A DNA stretch of 64,000 bases from Rhizopus arrhizus (lineage: Eukaryota; Mucoromycota; Mucoromycetes; Mucorales; Rhizopodaceae). A program made the position numbers and the translations under genes. The stretch spans positions 372,001-436,000 of the forward strand of contig JAKZZE010000036.1 of NCBI GenBank assembly GCA_024220505.1. Reading direction: 5' to 3'. Each line of letters begins with the position of its first letter. Within the stretch, counting starts at the first letter, position 1. Below, one piece after another: positions 1 through 15,800 of this stretch. Under the pieces are notes generated by a model. It was given only the letters and a program-made list of their open reading frames with translations. It was not told the origin of the DNA and did not search any database.

Positions 1-3000
1 GATGGTGAAAAGGATCCACGTAACTTGATGGTTGCTTTTGCATTGGTTCGTGCCATCATTGACAAATTTGACATCTCACGTCACGTTGAAGATTTATTTG
101 ATATCATCTTTTGCTATTTTCCTATTCATTTCATAGCACCTACCAATACGGATACACTCGAAATAACCACAGAGGATTTAAAAAGGAGTCTTCGACAATG
201 TTTGGCTGCTACACCTTACTTTGCCTATTACTCTACTCCTTTGTTGATCGAAAAGCTACTAACAACGACCGGAAGTGCAAAGAGAGATACTATGGAAACC
301 ATCAGCTTATGTGCACCTGCTTATGGTGCACATGCTATTTTACCCCACACTCTAGATCTATTTGATGCTCTTACAAAAGAAGTAAAGTTGGGGTGAAGAA
401 AGAAAATGTTTGACTGATTTCTCTCATTAGGTTTATACAGGCAAAGATTCAGGCATGGTAGAGGTCGCATTGGACACAATTCATCATGTGGTGGCCACAT
501 TAGGAACAGGCATCAGTATTGTTAATATTCGTGATCCTGTTGAAAAGTCAATTGATACCCTATTGGCCCAATGTATAGAAAAATTAAAAGAACCAGAATT
601 AAAGAATGCTCGATCAGCAGCCTTTGTTCTCAGAGCAGTGGCCTCTGCCTCCGATCCTGCCTGTACCTCTGTAACACATGCGGTCTTACCAATCATTTAT
701 CAACAATATAAGCCTACAGATTCATCTCTTCGACAAAAGTCCATTTTGGATATCTTGATAGAGATATTGATTGCTAGTAAAAAGCTGTATGGATCGGTAG
801 AGGATGTTGGTTATGGTAAAAATAAGAGTGCATGTGTTTTGCGCACCAAATGATGATTGATTGTGTTTGTAGATCGTGATTTCCAAACTCCCTTATTGAT
901 GTATAAGCAGCAAGTATTACAGATGTTTGTGCTATCTTTGATTGATTCGGATTCAACCTTACGCCAAACTAGTCTCAAAGGAATCCATGAAATGGTTTTG
1001 ATGAAGCAGTTCTTGAACAGAGAAGAGGTAAAGGACAGTATAAATGTTGAAGGCATTTTTTCTTATCTTCTTATACAAGGTCAATATCACCGTTAGTCAT
1101 TTAACGCGTCAACTTGAAGGAGAAGACAAGCAGATACGGTTAGAAATTAGATTCAAATGATGCCTTGTTTTATTCTAATTGCTTATAATAGTGATCTATC
1201 ATTACGCACTTTAGGTGTTATCACCAAGTTACATCCTGAATCTATTGAACAATACACAATCCCAGTACTTTTAAAAGAACTTGCTGATGAAGAGCATAGC
1301 TTGGGAAAGTACCAAGACGTATTAGAAGCCGTTCAAGCCTTGGGAGCACACGTCAATTTATTCAAGATCGTCACTGACCCATTACTGAAAAAACTAGATT
1401 TCGCCTGCAGCCATGAAGGTTTGTTCCTTTGTTTTTGCTACATATACAATAACACATTTAATTTATAGTAAAAAGTAATCCAACTTACTGTCATGAATTA
1501 GCAGCATGTATATTAGCTATTTATAGAGCAACATGTAAAGAGACGGTACAGATTGGATATACAACGTTATTGCCATTTATTATGAAAGGATGTATCACTA
1601 GTGTTTTACAACCCAAATGGGACTTAGATCAGCAGTTGATTGAAACCTTTGCCATGATAGTGGCCATCACAACTCGTTTACTGCCCATAAGGTAAGAACA
1701 GAGATATAATACTGTTTTATGTCGGTCTGAACTGTTTGTTTAGTGAACAAAAGACGCTTGTGGACAATGCTTGTAAACTATTTATTTTGGGAGAATATGA
1801 AAATCAAAACTATGAACAACTTATGCTATCATCAAAGGTATACAAGCAAAGAACAAGAAAGGAAATTCACTGTATTTAATCATTCATATCATTACCCTTA
1901 TAGAAAAGCGATTACTCGATCATACTGCTATTTACCGCTATTATTGGAAATTGCAACAAGAAGGTTGAAAGAGATGAAAGCATACTTTTTATTTTTATTT
2001 TTCTAATGTCATTTTTTATAGATACAACTTCCCTTGCCAAATACAACAGAGTTTTTAGACTGTCTTTTTCGAATTGCCCTTGAATGTGATACATCAAACG
2101 TCACTTTATCAAAAACTATTGCTATTATTATCAACAAGTGGATGAATGGTAAATAATATATTGAATGTGTATACTTACTTACATGATCTAGATCAAATAT
2201 CTGACTTTGTCTATAAAATAACTCAGAATGACCTATTACCTATACTCAAAGAAGAAAATAATGTACATAAAAGAAAACTATGCTTAAATATATTTATATG
2301 GGTAACTATACCACTTTTTGCTTCTAAGAATAGCACTAACACTTTTATAGTTGACAAAAGCACTCGTGATGCGAGGTCATTCATTTGGTTTCGAACTGCT
2401 GGACAGTATAATAATTCAACAGTGTGGATCCCCGGATTTGGGCGAAGATGCAGCTGCCAGCTTCACAATTATTTTACAAGATGATGATTTTATACTAAGC
2501 AAATCAGCACATGCTAATGTATCTGTAAGTATTGTTGATATTAAACTGTATTTTATCTTCTGATCTTTCCTTATAGATTTTGTATAAACAAAGAGTATTT
2601 AATCATTGCTTTCAAACATTAACACTAAAATCAGAATCGATTGATCTGCAGTATTCAGGTATAAACGGAAAGAAAAAAGAGGGGTGTGTGTACAGGAGAA
2701 GACGGCAAAATGGATGAAGTGTTTTTTTTTTTTTTTGAACGATGCATCTAATGGAATCCAAAGTAAATTATTTATTAGCTCTTTTATACTTGTTACAAAA
2801 AGTACCATTTCAAGTCATGATGAATGAACTACCCAAGGTATATATCTAAACTTCAAAAAAAAATTATATTCACTTGTTCACCAGCTCATGACGCCGATCA
2901 TTTTGTCTCTGTCGTCTCACAACATGAATCTTATTACTCTGACATTAAAAGTCACGCAGGATATGATACCAAACGCCCAAGCAACCATTGTACAACATCT

Positions 3001-3220
3001 TGGATCTTTTATTCATGCTCTCTTACGATTGACACGCTTTCCTGCCGTACATGTCAGACTTCTTGCACTGGACGGACTTTCTGAACTAGCTCAAAAAGGT
3101 AAATCAGAGGTGCTCTCTCCGTTTCGACCTTCGGTTGTCAAAGAGCTGGTCGGTGCCTTGGATGACAAAAAACGAGTCGTGCGTAAACATGCAGTTGATT
3201 GCAGAGAAAGATGGTATTAA
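1..3220 (+). CDS. MMS19: MMS19 homologue, C-terminal part (cytosolic iron-sulfur assembly / DNA repair HEAT protein)
   Basis: This is the 3' part of a multi-exon gene whose start lies before the window. MMS19 (yeast Met18) is a HEAT-repeat scaffold that hands iron-sulfur clusters to DNA polymerases, helicases such as XPD, and other nuclear enzymes. The first exon matches the conserved MMS19 block (FDIIFCYFPIHF, EDLKRSLRQCLAATPYFA, SAKRDTMETISLCAPAYG). The last exon matches the C-terminal HEAT repeats (HVRLLALDGLSELAQKG, LDDKKRVVRKHAVD). Exons that join in frame: 1-381, 431-815, 873-1027, 1080-1138, 1192-1418, 1469-1691, then near the 3' end 2022-2148, 2192-2301, 2351-2524, 2577-2658, 2764-2837 and 2885-3220. 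The stretch 1744-1945 is coding, but its internal junction could not be resolved in frame. The protein ends a few residues after the last repeat, as in the family. Confidence 0.9.
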
Positions 3221-3669
3221 AAAAAAAGAATATATTTGTGGATTCTGTATTGATTTGAATATGATAAATATAGGTTTGCTATTAAAAAATGAAAGATAAT
3301 TTCATCCTGTAACAAACTTGAGAGGGGAAAGAGGGAGAAAAGCAGAAAAAGAAAATAGGTTTAATAGATGATATATTATAATATGCATTTATGTTTATGT
3401 AAAAATGAAAATTTCCTTAACTTTAATAAAAAGGACTATGCAATTTAAGTAGTAAATATTTGTATAATGTGCATTGTGGGAAATCACCTCCCACTTTTTA
3501 TCAGTTGACACTCTTTTCACTTATACATCCGTACATTTTATCCCTCTCACAGTGTTTCTTTGTATGTAAGGGGATGATCTAACAATTGTGATCTACTAAA
3601 GGTTACTTTTTCAGTATAAAACATATAAAGTAGTAATATTCTTCTTTTCTTTTTTTTTTCAACATTAAA
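3221..3669. other. Intergenic, MMS19 to secreted-protein gene
   Basis: AT-rich spacer with no coding signal. A pyrimidine-rich run just before the next ATG (about 3640-3660) is the likely promoter or transcript-start region. Confidence 0.5.
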
Positions 3670-4437
3670 ATGAAACGTTTCTTTGCTCTGTGGTGCTTAT
3701 TCTTTACATCAGTACTTATGATACCAATGAAGATACCCTCTCAAGCAAACATGGATACAAATACAGATGATGACTATGATTTATATGTTAATGTGATTGA
3801 ACACTACCAAAACATGATGGACGTCGTTATTTCCTCCGAAAGCGAAGACCTTTTAATCAATTTAATTCATATGCCAAAACTATCACTTCACAGAGCCCTG
3901 AAGATACAAGGCAATGCGTTAGGTATTCATGATCTTAGCTGTACGTATAAAATTTATCTATAAAAATATACTTACGAACGCACTCTAGACCGACAGATTA
4001 CCAAGATGCCAGTGATTATTGGAAAACAGATTCATGACATGAATGCCGAATTATATCAATCTGTTGAATCCTTGGTTAATTCCCACTGGCAAGCCATGAA
4101 CCATAAAGACCGCAAAGTATCCCTCACTGAGCTCAATAGTCTGTTGGCACAGGACGTTATAGAAAAGATTGATGAATACAATTTTTTGCATAAAATCAAG
4201 CGAGATATTCTTGCTGTTCCTTCTGGGCCGTTTTGGAATAATCATTGGCTATTTCAATGGTTCTCGAATCGAGTGGTGTTTATTGAAGAAGATGCTATAG
4301 AATTGGATTTTTTGAGACAGCATCTGTCAAATATTAAGACAGGATTATTGTTGGAATTTCAGGTACAATTCATGAACTTTTATTCGAGAATGAAAGACGA
4401 TGCTTTTGATCAAATAATGAATGACGACTTTTATTAA
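3670..4437 (+). CDS. Predicted secreted protein of unknown function
   Basis: Two exons (3670-3940 and 3989-4437) join in frame through a split Tyr codon and give about 239 residues. The first ~20 residues (MKRFFALWCLFFTSVLMIP) have a basic N-region followed by a hydrophobic core, which reads as a signal peptide. The mature part is predicted helical, rich in charged residues, Met and His, and ends with an acidic tail. I see no catalytic motif, cysteine framework, second membrane span or GPI signal. I do not recognise the family. The ATG chosen is the first in the exon and follows a pyrimidine-rich leader. It lies 450 bp after MMS19 on the same strand. A lineage-specific secreted protein is the most economical reading. 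Confidence 0.7.
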
Positions 4438-6055
4438 AAAGGAGTTCAACCCTAAATATTGTATATAGAAACCACTCATGTATTTTGCCCATCCTGTGTA
4501 TTAAAATAAAACGAGATTAAAAAGTAACCAGACTTGCATGTAAGAACATGAAAAGAAATTCATGATGTCATCATTGTTTCTCAATATTTACTAATAAATA
4601 TATGCAAGCCATCTTTTTTATGTGAAAGAAGCGAATAAATCTAGGATGTTACCTCCTTTGTCATTGAAACTGTCGCAATAAAAAATATAACAATGATTTA
4701 TATTAATATTATTAAAAAAAATATGAATGCCAATATCTTCTCTTAATGGCTTTGAACTATGTGTTTGAGTTTACCTTTTTCACTTGCAGAAGTCGTATAA
4801 CATTTACTTTTGACTATTTTATTGAAAAAACTACATATTAAAAAAATAAAATCTCTAGTTGGGCCATAAGCTAACTTCGGCATCATTTCCTTTCGTGTTC
4901 TCCACAACCTATACTCCTAAAACATTGTTACCCAAACTAATATTTCAAAAAGGAGATTGTTAACTCATTTTAAATGTGTAATATGGATAAGCTATCTCTT
5001 CTCAACTTTTATGTATGGTGTTGTTAACACGAAAAATACCGGTTAATTTGGCCTAGTTTCTTTGTATAAGAATAAAAAAAAACACAATGGGATGTATCCT
5101 ATCGACAGCATTGTTAAATTGTATTTTATAAATAACTAAAATTGAAAAAAGCTTGATATCATCTAAGTTTGCCATAATTGCTCTGAATATTTTCACTTAA
5201 TAAAGTATAATACAATATGGATCAAACACATGGCCCTTCAGATCTTCTGCAATTTGAATGAAAAGGAGGAAAAAGATGATTAGTGGCGTTAGATTACATG
5301 AACAAAGCGTATATAAAAGGCAAAAAAGAACCTGCACACTCCAGGAGTAAGCTAATAAAAAATAACTGCTTTTTATATGAAAAACATAAACGCTTTAAAG
5401 TAAAAGGAAATTGAACACAAGAATTAAAGTACAAGAAATAGGAAAATAGAGTGGTTGTTATCATACTTTATTCAAGTTAGAATGTTTGATTTCGTATATA
5501 CAATCACATACGAATCTGAGTAAAAATACTTGCAGTATGCAGGATATAATTGAATGGGAACATTAGGATACTTTATAGTCTATCTGACTTATTTCCTTAC
5601 GTTTTTCATTGTCAAGTCATTATATTATCATGGAAAAAAAAGCTAGTTTTTATAAAAGATCTAAATAGATAAGGAGAGAAGAAACAAGTAGACAGCTAAA
5701 GTGAAATGACATTTAGACGGTACATATAATAAAAACGTCTCTATTTATTACCAATTCACCCTTTTAGCATCCTTAACTCAATGTATGCATCAAAGAAGAA
5801 AGCACGTAAAACTTTGTCAAAAACTAATTTTTCTTTTTCTTGTTTCCCCCCCCCCTTGTTTCTCCTACTCACCACCATCTATTTCTCCTCCACCTTTTTT
5901 AATTAGAAATATACATCTCCTCTTCTTCTTCCTCCTAACACGTATCTTTATTCTTTTCTTCTTTTACCCATTCACTTGTTCTTTCTTTCTCTATTTCACT
6001 CGTTTACTCATAATTAATATATACATATTATTTAATAATCTTAATAAAAACAAAT
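4438..6055. other. Intergenic region upstream of the kinase gene
   Basis: About 1.6 kb of AT-rich DNA without a convincing reading frame. The last 250 bases (about 5815-6050) are strongly pyrimidine-rich on the plus strand (C-runs and CTT/TTC stretches), typical of a fungal promoter and 5' leader. The reading frame that crosses this tract is low-complexity and was not called. Confidence 0.5.
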
Positions 6056-8989
<2,934 letters not shown>

Positions 8990-9798
8990 TATCGGATAGT
9001 AATAAATCAATGTAATGTTTCCTTTTTAATATAATCTGATGATGGTTGAGCATGGAGAGTAGACTAACGTTTAAATGAATTCTATAAAGCGTGACACCCT
9101 CCATCTTGTACATCAATTGAGATATAAACATGTATTAATAAGGGAAGATAGAAAAGAAAATAAATCAGGGCTTTCATATCTAGTAGTAGGAATACAATAC
9201 ACATGGCTTGTTTTTAGCCAGAACTGTTGTCTACTTTTTCTTTTCTTTTGAGCGTATAGTACCTAAAGAGAAACAAAACCAAAATTTCTCTTTAGTTATT
9301 CTTAACTTTTTGAGATGTCATGTATATTAAGGAAAAATATTTAACCTGTTTCAGGGCCTAAAAGAGACTTAAAAAACAAGTTTATTTATATGAAGAAAAT
9401 AAAAAGGGAAACTCTGTGATCTGTTGTCCGGAAAATATCATACTACAATACCCTATTGAGTACTTTGTGCTTTTTTTTATTTTTTGTATTTTGCAAATAT
9501 ATCAACCTCCTTGAGCAATTTCAAGGTCTTAAACTCTATGTGAAAGCTTCTGACTAAAATAGAATGGAATTAAAAATACTTATTGACATATACAACTGTT
9601 CGTTGTAATAGAGAAACTAGTGATATAACTGAAATCAGTACGCTTTAAAAGTGACGCCTTTAGCTTATATTTCAATGGATGTCAAAGTAGCTTAGCTTAA
9701 GTACCAAGTCATTACTTATCATTACAATCAAAAAGGAGCCATGTGTTTATTCATGCCAATAAGCATTTATTTGGAAAAAAAAAAAAAAAAAAAAAAAA
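8990..9798. other. Intergenic, ends in a poly-A run
   Basis: No reading frame of interest. It ends in a run of A at about 9775-9798 that abuts the repeat copy at 9799. Confidence 0.5.
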
Positions 9799-10660
9799 GT
9801 ACTTTTCTTAGTTCTCAAAACTTTTTCTTTTTTACGAAGCCAGTTTTGATTAACAGAGTCAACCTCGAGAAGGTAAAAGTACGTCTGACCCCAAAATCGT
9901 GAGGTGATAGCAAAAAGTATCCAAGTGTCAACACGATACCTCAAGCTGACTAGCCTCAAGGGAGGTACGATACGCGCGAACGGATCTTCTGATTCCTACC
10001 CTTGATGAATCAAGTCCTATTCCTAAAACTTATCCATCTTGAGGGATCACATTTGGGCCTAGGCCGCTTTCTGGCAAATGAAATAAAAGGGGAGGATCCA
10101 GCCCACCCACAGTCTATCCGCACAGCCAAGTTGACAATAGCAAACTAGTGATGAACCCAAACACGACCCTTTTTGCAGTCCGCACTAGTCGTCACTCAAT
10201 AAAGAACGATTGTGATGATCTGTCAGGTTACCAGAAATAGATTTTTGTTTCATATTCCCACACAAAAGCGTCAGCATTTTGTTTGTAACCGCATTACTGC
10301 TGGATTGGCAGGCAAGAAATAACCTGTTTGTTACAACCACGCTGCTGGATAACGTCGATAAGCTAATCAAACCCCCGCGCTGAACTATGAGCATGATACA
10401 CGCCTTCAATTAGAACAACGCGTCCATACAGTATGGGTAGTTTATACAGAGACAAATACCACAGATCGTGACAAAAGCAGACTTACCAAGTGAAAGAAGA
10501 GCAGTTTCTAACAAAAACAATGAAGAAGAAGAAAAAAAGAAAAAGAAAAAAAGAGAAAAGTTTAAAAAAGACATTTCTGTGTTTCAAGTTTAAGGTTTTT
10601 CATTGGCCACCACTTCTTGCATGTGAGTATTTATTTTTTAAATGCATGTGATGAATGATA
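9799..10660 (-). repeat. Copy 1 of an ~860 bp dispersed repeat (inverted partner at 29.8-30.65 kb)
   Basis: Read on the minus strand, this stretch is nearly identical to plus-strand 29795-30645, with only scattered substitutions seen along the whole length. The shared part begins with TCACATGCATTT and ends with AAGAAAAGTACTTTT. At its outer end this copy runs into a poly-A tract on the plus strand (poly-T in element orientation), which the partner lacks. A 74-residue frame is the same in both copies, but that follows from nucleotide identity and is not called as a gene. Neither LTR-type TG...CA ends nor a target-site duplication could be fixed. Class unknown. Confidence 0.85.
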
Positions 10661-12778
10661 TTAAAAGCTCTAGCTTAGGATAGCTATTCAACGAAGCTCT
10701 TTGTTGTATTCACTTGTTGTAATTGAGCTTTGTTTAATCGTTGATTATTTCAGCAAGTCAATTAAAAACGCTTATGATGCAATAAATTGTTCTATTATAG
10801 AAAGACACAAACATTATAGTTAAGGTACCGCACAGACACTGAGTAGTCAGGATAGGTCATGCACTTAGACATCATAGTAAAACACATGCGACAATACACG
10901 CGTATGTATTAAGGAGTATCAGCATGCCGTTCATACTTTGTCAAGTTTGCATAATGAAAAACATGAAAATATCTTAGATGAATTACAGTGGTTTACACTC
11001 GAAATCGACATGTAATAAACCAACACTACATTAATTTATGTCTGTAAAGGCTAGCATAATAAGAATATAGTAAAATTATTATTTAATTCATATAAATAGA
11101 CACAATAAAGAATATCTTTATTCATTTTACTTCATCAGATGGAGTCTGATTGATTTATACTAGTCTACTTTTATTTTTTTTCATTTTGTTTATCCTTTGT
11201 CGAGGATTAGGTCCTCTTGAAATAGATCCTGCTTAACTATTTAATAAAATATTTAAAATCTCAAGGTAAATAGTAGATGAAAATCAATTATTCTAATTGT
11301 AAAATAATAATTTCACAAGTTCATCATGTATAAATGTAAGAAACAAAACGCTTTAGCTTGCTAGCTCAGTGTCTCATTCAATCAAAAATTTAGTGCTATA
11401 TAATATATTATAGAATTGCTAAAGCCATCAATTTTGACCATCTAAGAATATTGTTGTCATTCGATGTCTTGAATTCAATATACCAAACTGCAGAGTATAC
11501 TGCAGATCAAGTTAAAAAGGCTGTTTCAGTATTATGCTTACATAAAAACTACAAAGAGCTATGTATAATCTAAATTGAAAGTAATTTTTTAATGAAGAAA
11601 GCACAATTTGATTAGGCTAAAGATTAAGCAAAGATATGACACGGCTGTTTGATATAAATAGACTCGCGTTCATTTGACTTTGATCAACCAATACTCAATC
11701 AAGCTTGTAAAAATAATAATTGCCTCCAACGCCCCCTTACCCTTGGTTTCTTTTTATTTACCTCTAATGTCGCTGAAGCTCAAGATCACTACTAGGATCA
11801 TGTCGCACAAAAGAATATAGTTGTGATGATATCAATAAACTAGTTTTTCTTATCAGCTTTTTTTTTTTTTCAATGGAGAAGATTTCAATAAACATGGGAA
11901 TGACCCCAACAACTATTACGGTCTGACATAAAAAAGGAAATTGAGCAGTGAGGCACCGATCCATTTATGACTTCCTTTAAATTGGGGTAAGTTTTTGCTG
12001 GTGCAGCTGATATTACAGGCGCTAAGGGGTGTTCATGTAAAGATTAATAAAAGCTACTTTGTCTCATTTTAACACTCTTCTACTACTTCAAGTCTGATGA
12101 TTCTAATTTCATTTGGTTATAAAGGCTATTGAAAATACTGGCATCATATCATCTGCATCTATCTTTTTGGTAAGACAAGCCAGCTGACATTTAGAGCTAG
12201 CGCTGTTTGTTCCACAACTATTTTTGACATATTACCTCGGCTGGACTAAATTAACTTGAGGTAACTAACCTGTATGAAAACTTTATCTTTGTCAATCTGA
12301 TGAGGTATTGATATCTTTTTAGAGAATAAGGCAGTCAGATAAAACGACAGACTTCCAATTCAATATACGAAAGCAAGCCTATCAATCCATGAATTAGCTT
12401 ATTTCAAGTAGCAAAATCAAAAAACTTGTACAAAAACTGGCATGATCTTGTAGCCAAATACCCTAAAGATGTTAACAAGCCTTTAATAAACATCAAGGTT
12501 ATAATTCACTGACAGCATAAACTCGTTTTTTTAATTCTTTTTTTGTTATGTCTTTACTGTTCTTTAAACGAATATCATAAGCATAGAGTACTTCAATTGA
12601 GAGTGCAGTAAAAATGGTTTTATCAAACTATTTATTGTTAGAATAAGAGAAAATCCAGGCACAACGTGCAAAAAGTGACATCCTGCAAAAGATCTCAAAA
12701 TTCAACATGTCAAATATCGTCAAAGCAGCAGCAATCGACCTTCAAAAAGAGTAAGACGGGAAAGATACAGTTCTATGT

Positions 12779-12818
<40 letters not shown>

Positions 12819-15800
12819 AAAAAACAGTTTACTTGTACATAAGATACAAATCTTGCAACAACGACAAAAATCTACAGTAGGTTCTAATAAGAAGTTTGAA
12901 ATCTAAAGCTGAAGAACGTATCTCAATTAAAATCTATTGCAGTGAAATCATACTCTGTTCTCTATTACGGACATGCATTGATTACTGGTTGTGTATATAC
13001 AAAGTAGCTTATGGACTTGTAAAAGGGGAAAGAATGGTATAAATAGCTTAAAGATTGATAATATCAAAATCTTCAGCAAGGCCAATCTCAATTTATTTTT
13101 TCGTCCACTGTTGAAACAAAAAGGGGAAAAAGATATTTATCCCCCCCCCCTCCCTTTACTTCATATAACGCAAAGCCTTTATTCTTTGGCTTTGCTTGTT
13201 ACGTTTATGAAAGAAGTGAGTTCCAGTCAAAGAGAAGTCTGTGAGGCCATTTAGTCAATTCCCATTCTGTGTTTGTTGCTACTGGTCTAAGAGGAAAGCG
13301 GGCTTTTTCTCACTTATTTTGTCTTGATTGAAGGGAAAAGACGCACACTTTGTTGTGTTCTAGTGTCCTTCCTACATCAATATCTTTGAATCTCTTTGAC
13401 AGCTTGGTCAGCACATTATCGTTAATCATTTGGAAGAAACAAATGCAACTATTGTTTAATTTTTTATTTTTTATTTTATTTTTTTTGCTTAGGACCTTCT
13501 AATATAACTCTTTTCTTTTCTATGAAGAAGGGAAAAAGAACAAGACTCAACTGATAGCTGTGAACTGGAACCTGGAGATAATGGTTTTAGTCTAAAGCAA
13601 GTAGCCACAGTTGCGTGTGCTTTTTAATTTATCAGTCTGAATGTAACACTTATCACGCAACGATCATGACAAAACCATCCCATTTGCTTGCCAAAACCAA
13701 GATAAAAGTGCATACGACAAGACGAAAGCGATGTGGATAGTAGATAATTTGTTATTGTAGACTATTTCGATCATGGATGACCAAGGCAGTGAAGAAAACG
13801 CCTTGGCAGGTCCTCGTGTCGTAAGCAGGCTCCTATCGTCGATTGATCAAACCACTTGACGAATCATACCATTGAAGTATCTCTTTGAAGAAATTAGCAA
13901 CATCAATGGCATGTGTATCAAATGCACATCAAAAGTCCTCACTGGTTTGGAGACCCTGTCGACTTCGTCACCTTATCACAGGATGTTGCGACACTATCAA
14001 TAACTGGGGCTCTCCCGTGATGTTGGTATCTATTCAACAAGAACTGAGAGTTTTATCTATCGGCCAAGTTTATCGCTGTCGTACTTTGCTGGATCTATTC
14101 TTTTGAATGCAGAAAATGGACGAGCTATCATTGTAAGCCAGTTGAAATGTACGGCCGTACGAAAAATGTTGATGTGTATCGCAAATCGTTTGGAGATTTA
14201 AAGAATGGTAGACAAACAACATCTTACTATTTTCGACTGAGATTCTCTATGAAAACGTATGGCCAGTTATTTTACAACCACTTGACGGCCAAAAAGTGGT
14301 GAGTAGACCCTGAAATGTTCTAAGCGTCGAGAAATAAGAATTAACAAGACGGAATGATAGTTTTAAAGTCGAATACTTTTATCAAAGTAAAATTTCAAGA
14401 CCATTTATAATAATTTGAACAGGATCTGGGACTAATAGATATGATTTGAAATAAAAAAAAAATTATAGACTGATATTAAGAATAACCTGTTGAGATTAAA
14501 GTGAAACTTGACTGTTCAGTGACAATTATGATTATCAGGATCTATTCTTATTTAAACTCATTTGTAAAAATTTAGCCCAAAACGATAAGACTGTATCTTG
14601 TTAACTTGTCAAACATGACAGAACCCAAGTTGTAGATACACTCGTTACTTCAAGCTCTCATTTGATTGTCACAAGCAATTCTCTTGGATGCAAAATCCTT
14701 CTGGATCATAAAAGCTCGTAAACCGGATTAACTTTGGCTAATGACCCCCAAGCATCGCAAATTTCCGATATCAATATCATTCATCAACTTTGCCAGACCT
14801 GAACAAAATTTATCCATCATGATACGTCTATGCTCTATAGAGTACCTGACCCGCTCACCCATGCACACATTTGCCAGCCTTATTCTCTGTTTGTATTGGC
14901 TAGCTTCGACGGTGGAAAGAGTCCTGGCATGAGCATTTTCCATAACATGGCTATGAAAATTTTAGATTATAGACACTAGGTCAAACTGAGAAAGCATTTG
15001 ACTCCTGCCAATAACATGCTCCTATTTTTTTTTTTTTTTTTTACACATCTGTCCATAGGAACAATACCTTGCTCGTACTCTATAGCATCTTGGTCATTCT
15101 TATAAGCAAACTGAAACGTCATAGGAAAAAAAATGGGAAAAAAACGTTAAAGTGCTTGGACATCTATTTTTGTTCTAGGGTATTCTCCAAATTATGCAAG
15201 TGACCCACGCATTTTTTTTTTCTCAGTCGATATTTATTTCTAGATGCACTGTAAAGTAAGCTAAATTTCCTATTTTTGAAACAAAGCTTCTTTTTTTATC
15301 AGAACGCTTTGGTTTTATTAAATTTAGTGTGCTCAGCTTGGATGAACGAAAAAGAAATGTGAGACACCCACTATGTATCACTCACTTCTACATGAAGTGA
15401 TCAATATCATATCGAACAAAGGTATGCTGGCCATTATTACAGATATCATAAATAATTTTTGAAATTGATTAAAGAAAACAGACAGGCAAAAGAGCCTAAA
15501 AAGAAGCGATATTTGATCTTGGATGATAGCAGCATTGATGAAGAAGAGCAAAGGACAGGAAGCGTATTCATGATTTATTCAATAAAGCTTCTTTTGATCA
15601 TGAATAAATTGAGTGCGTTTGGTTGTTCCTTTATTGGCCATGTCGCTATATTTCAATAAAAAGTATTGTTCAACTTGATGGTTGTTTAAATAAAATGCCT
15701 ATTTAATAAAGCTGACGTTGACAGAGTTCATTAATAAAATAGAAAAGTAATACCCGATATTACGGTTTGCTTTCTGGAAATCTACCAATTAAAATTCAAA

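Noticed and set aside
10185..10409. Conserved 74-residue ORF present in both repeat copies
   Set aside because: Identity is at the nucleotide level across the whole repeat, so it is no evidence of protein selection; the sequence has no domain.
9799..10660. Helitron identity for the ~860-bp repeat (TC start after an A)
   Set aside because: No CTRR end with a preceding hairpin at the point where the two copies diverge, and no Rep/helicase coding.
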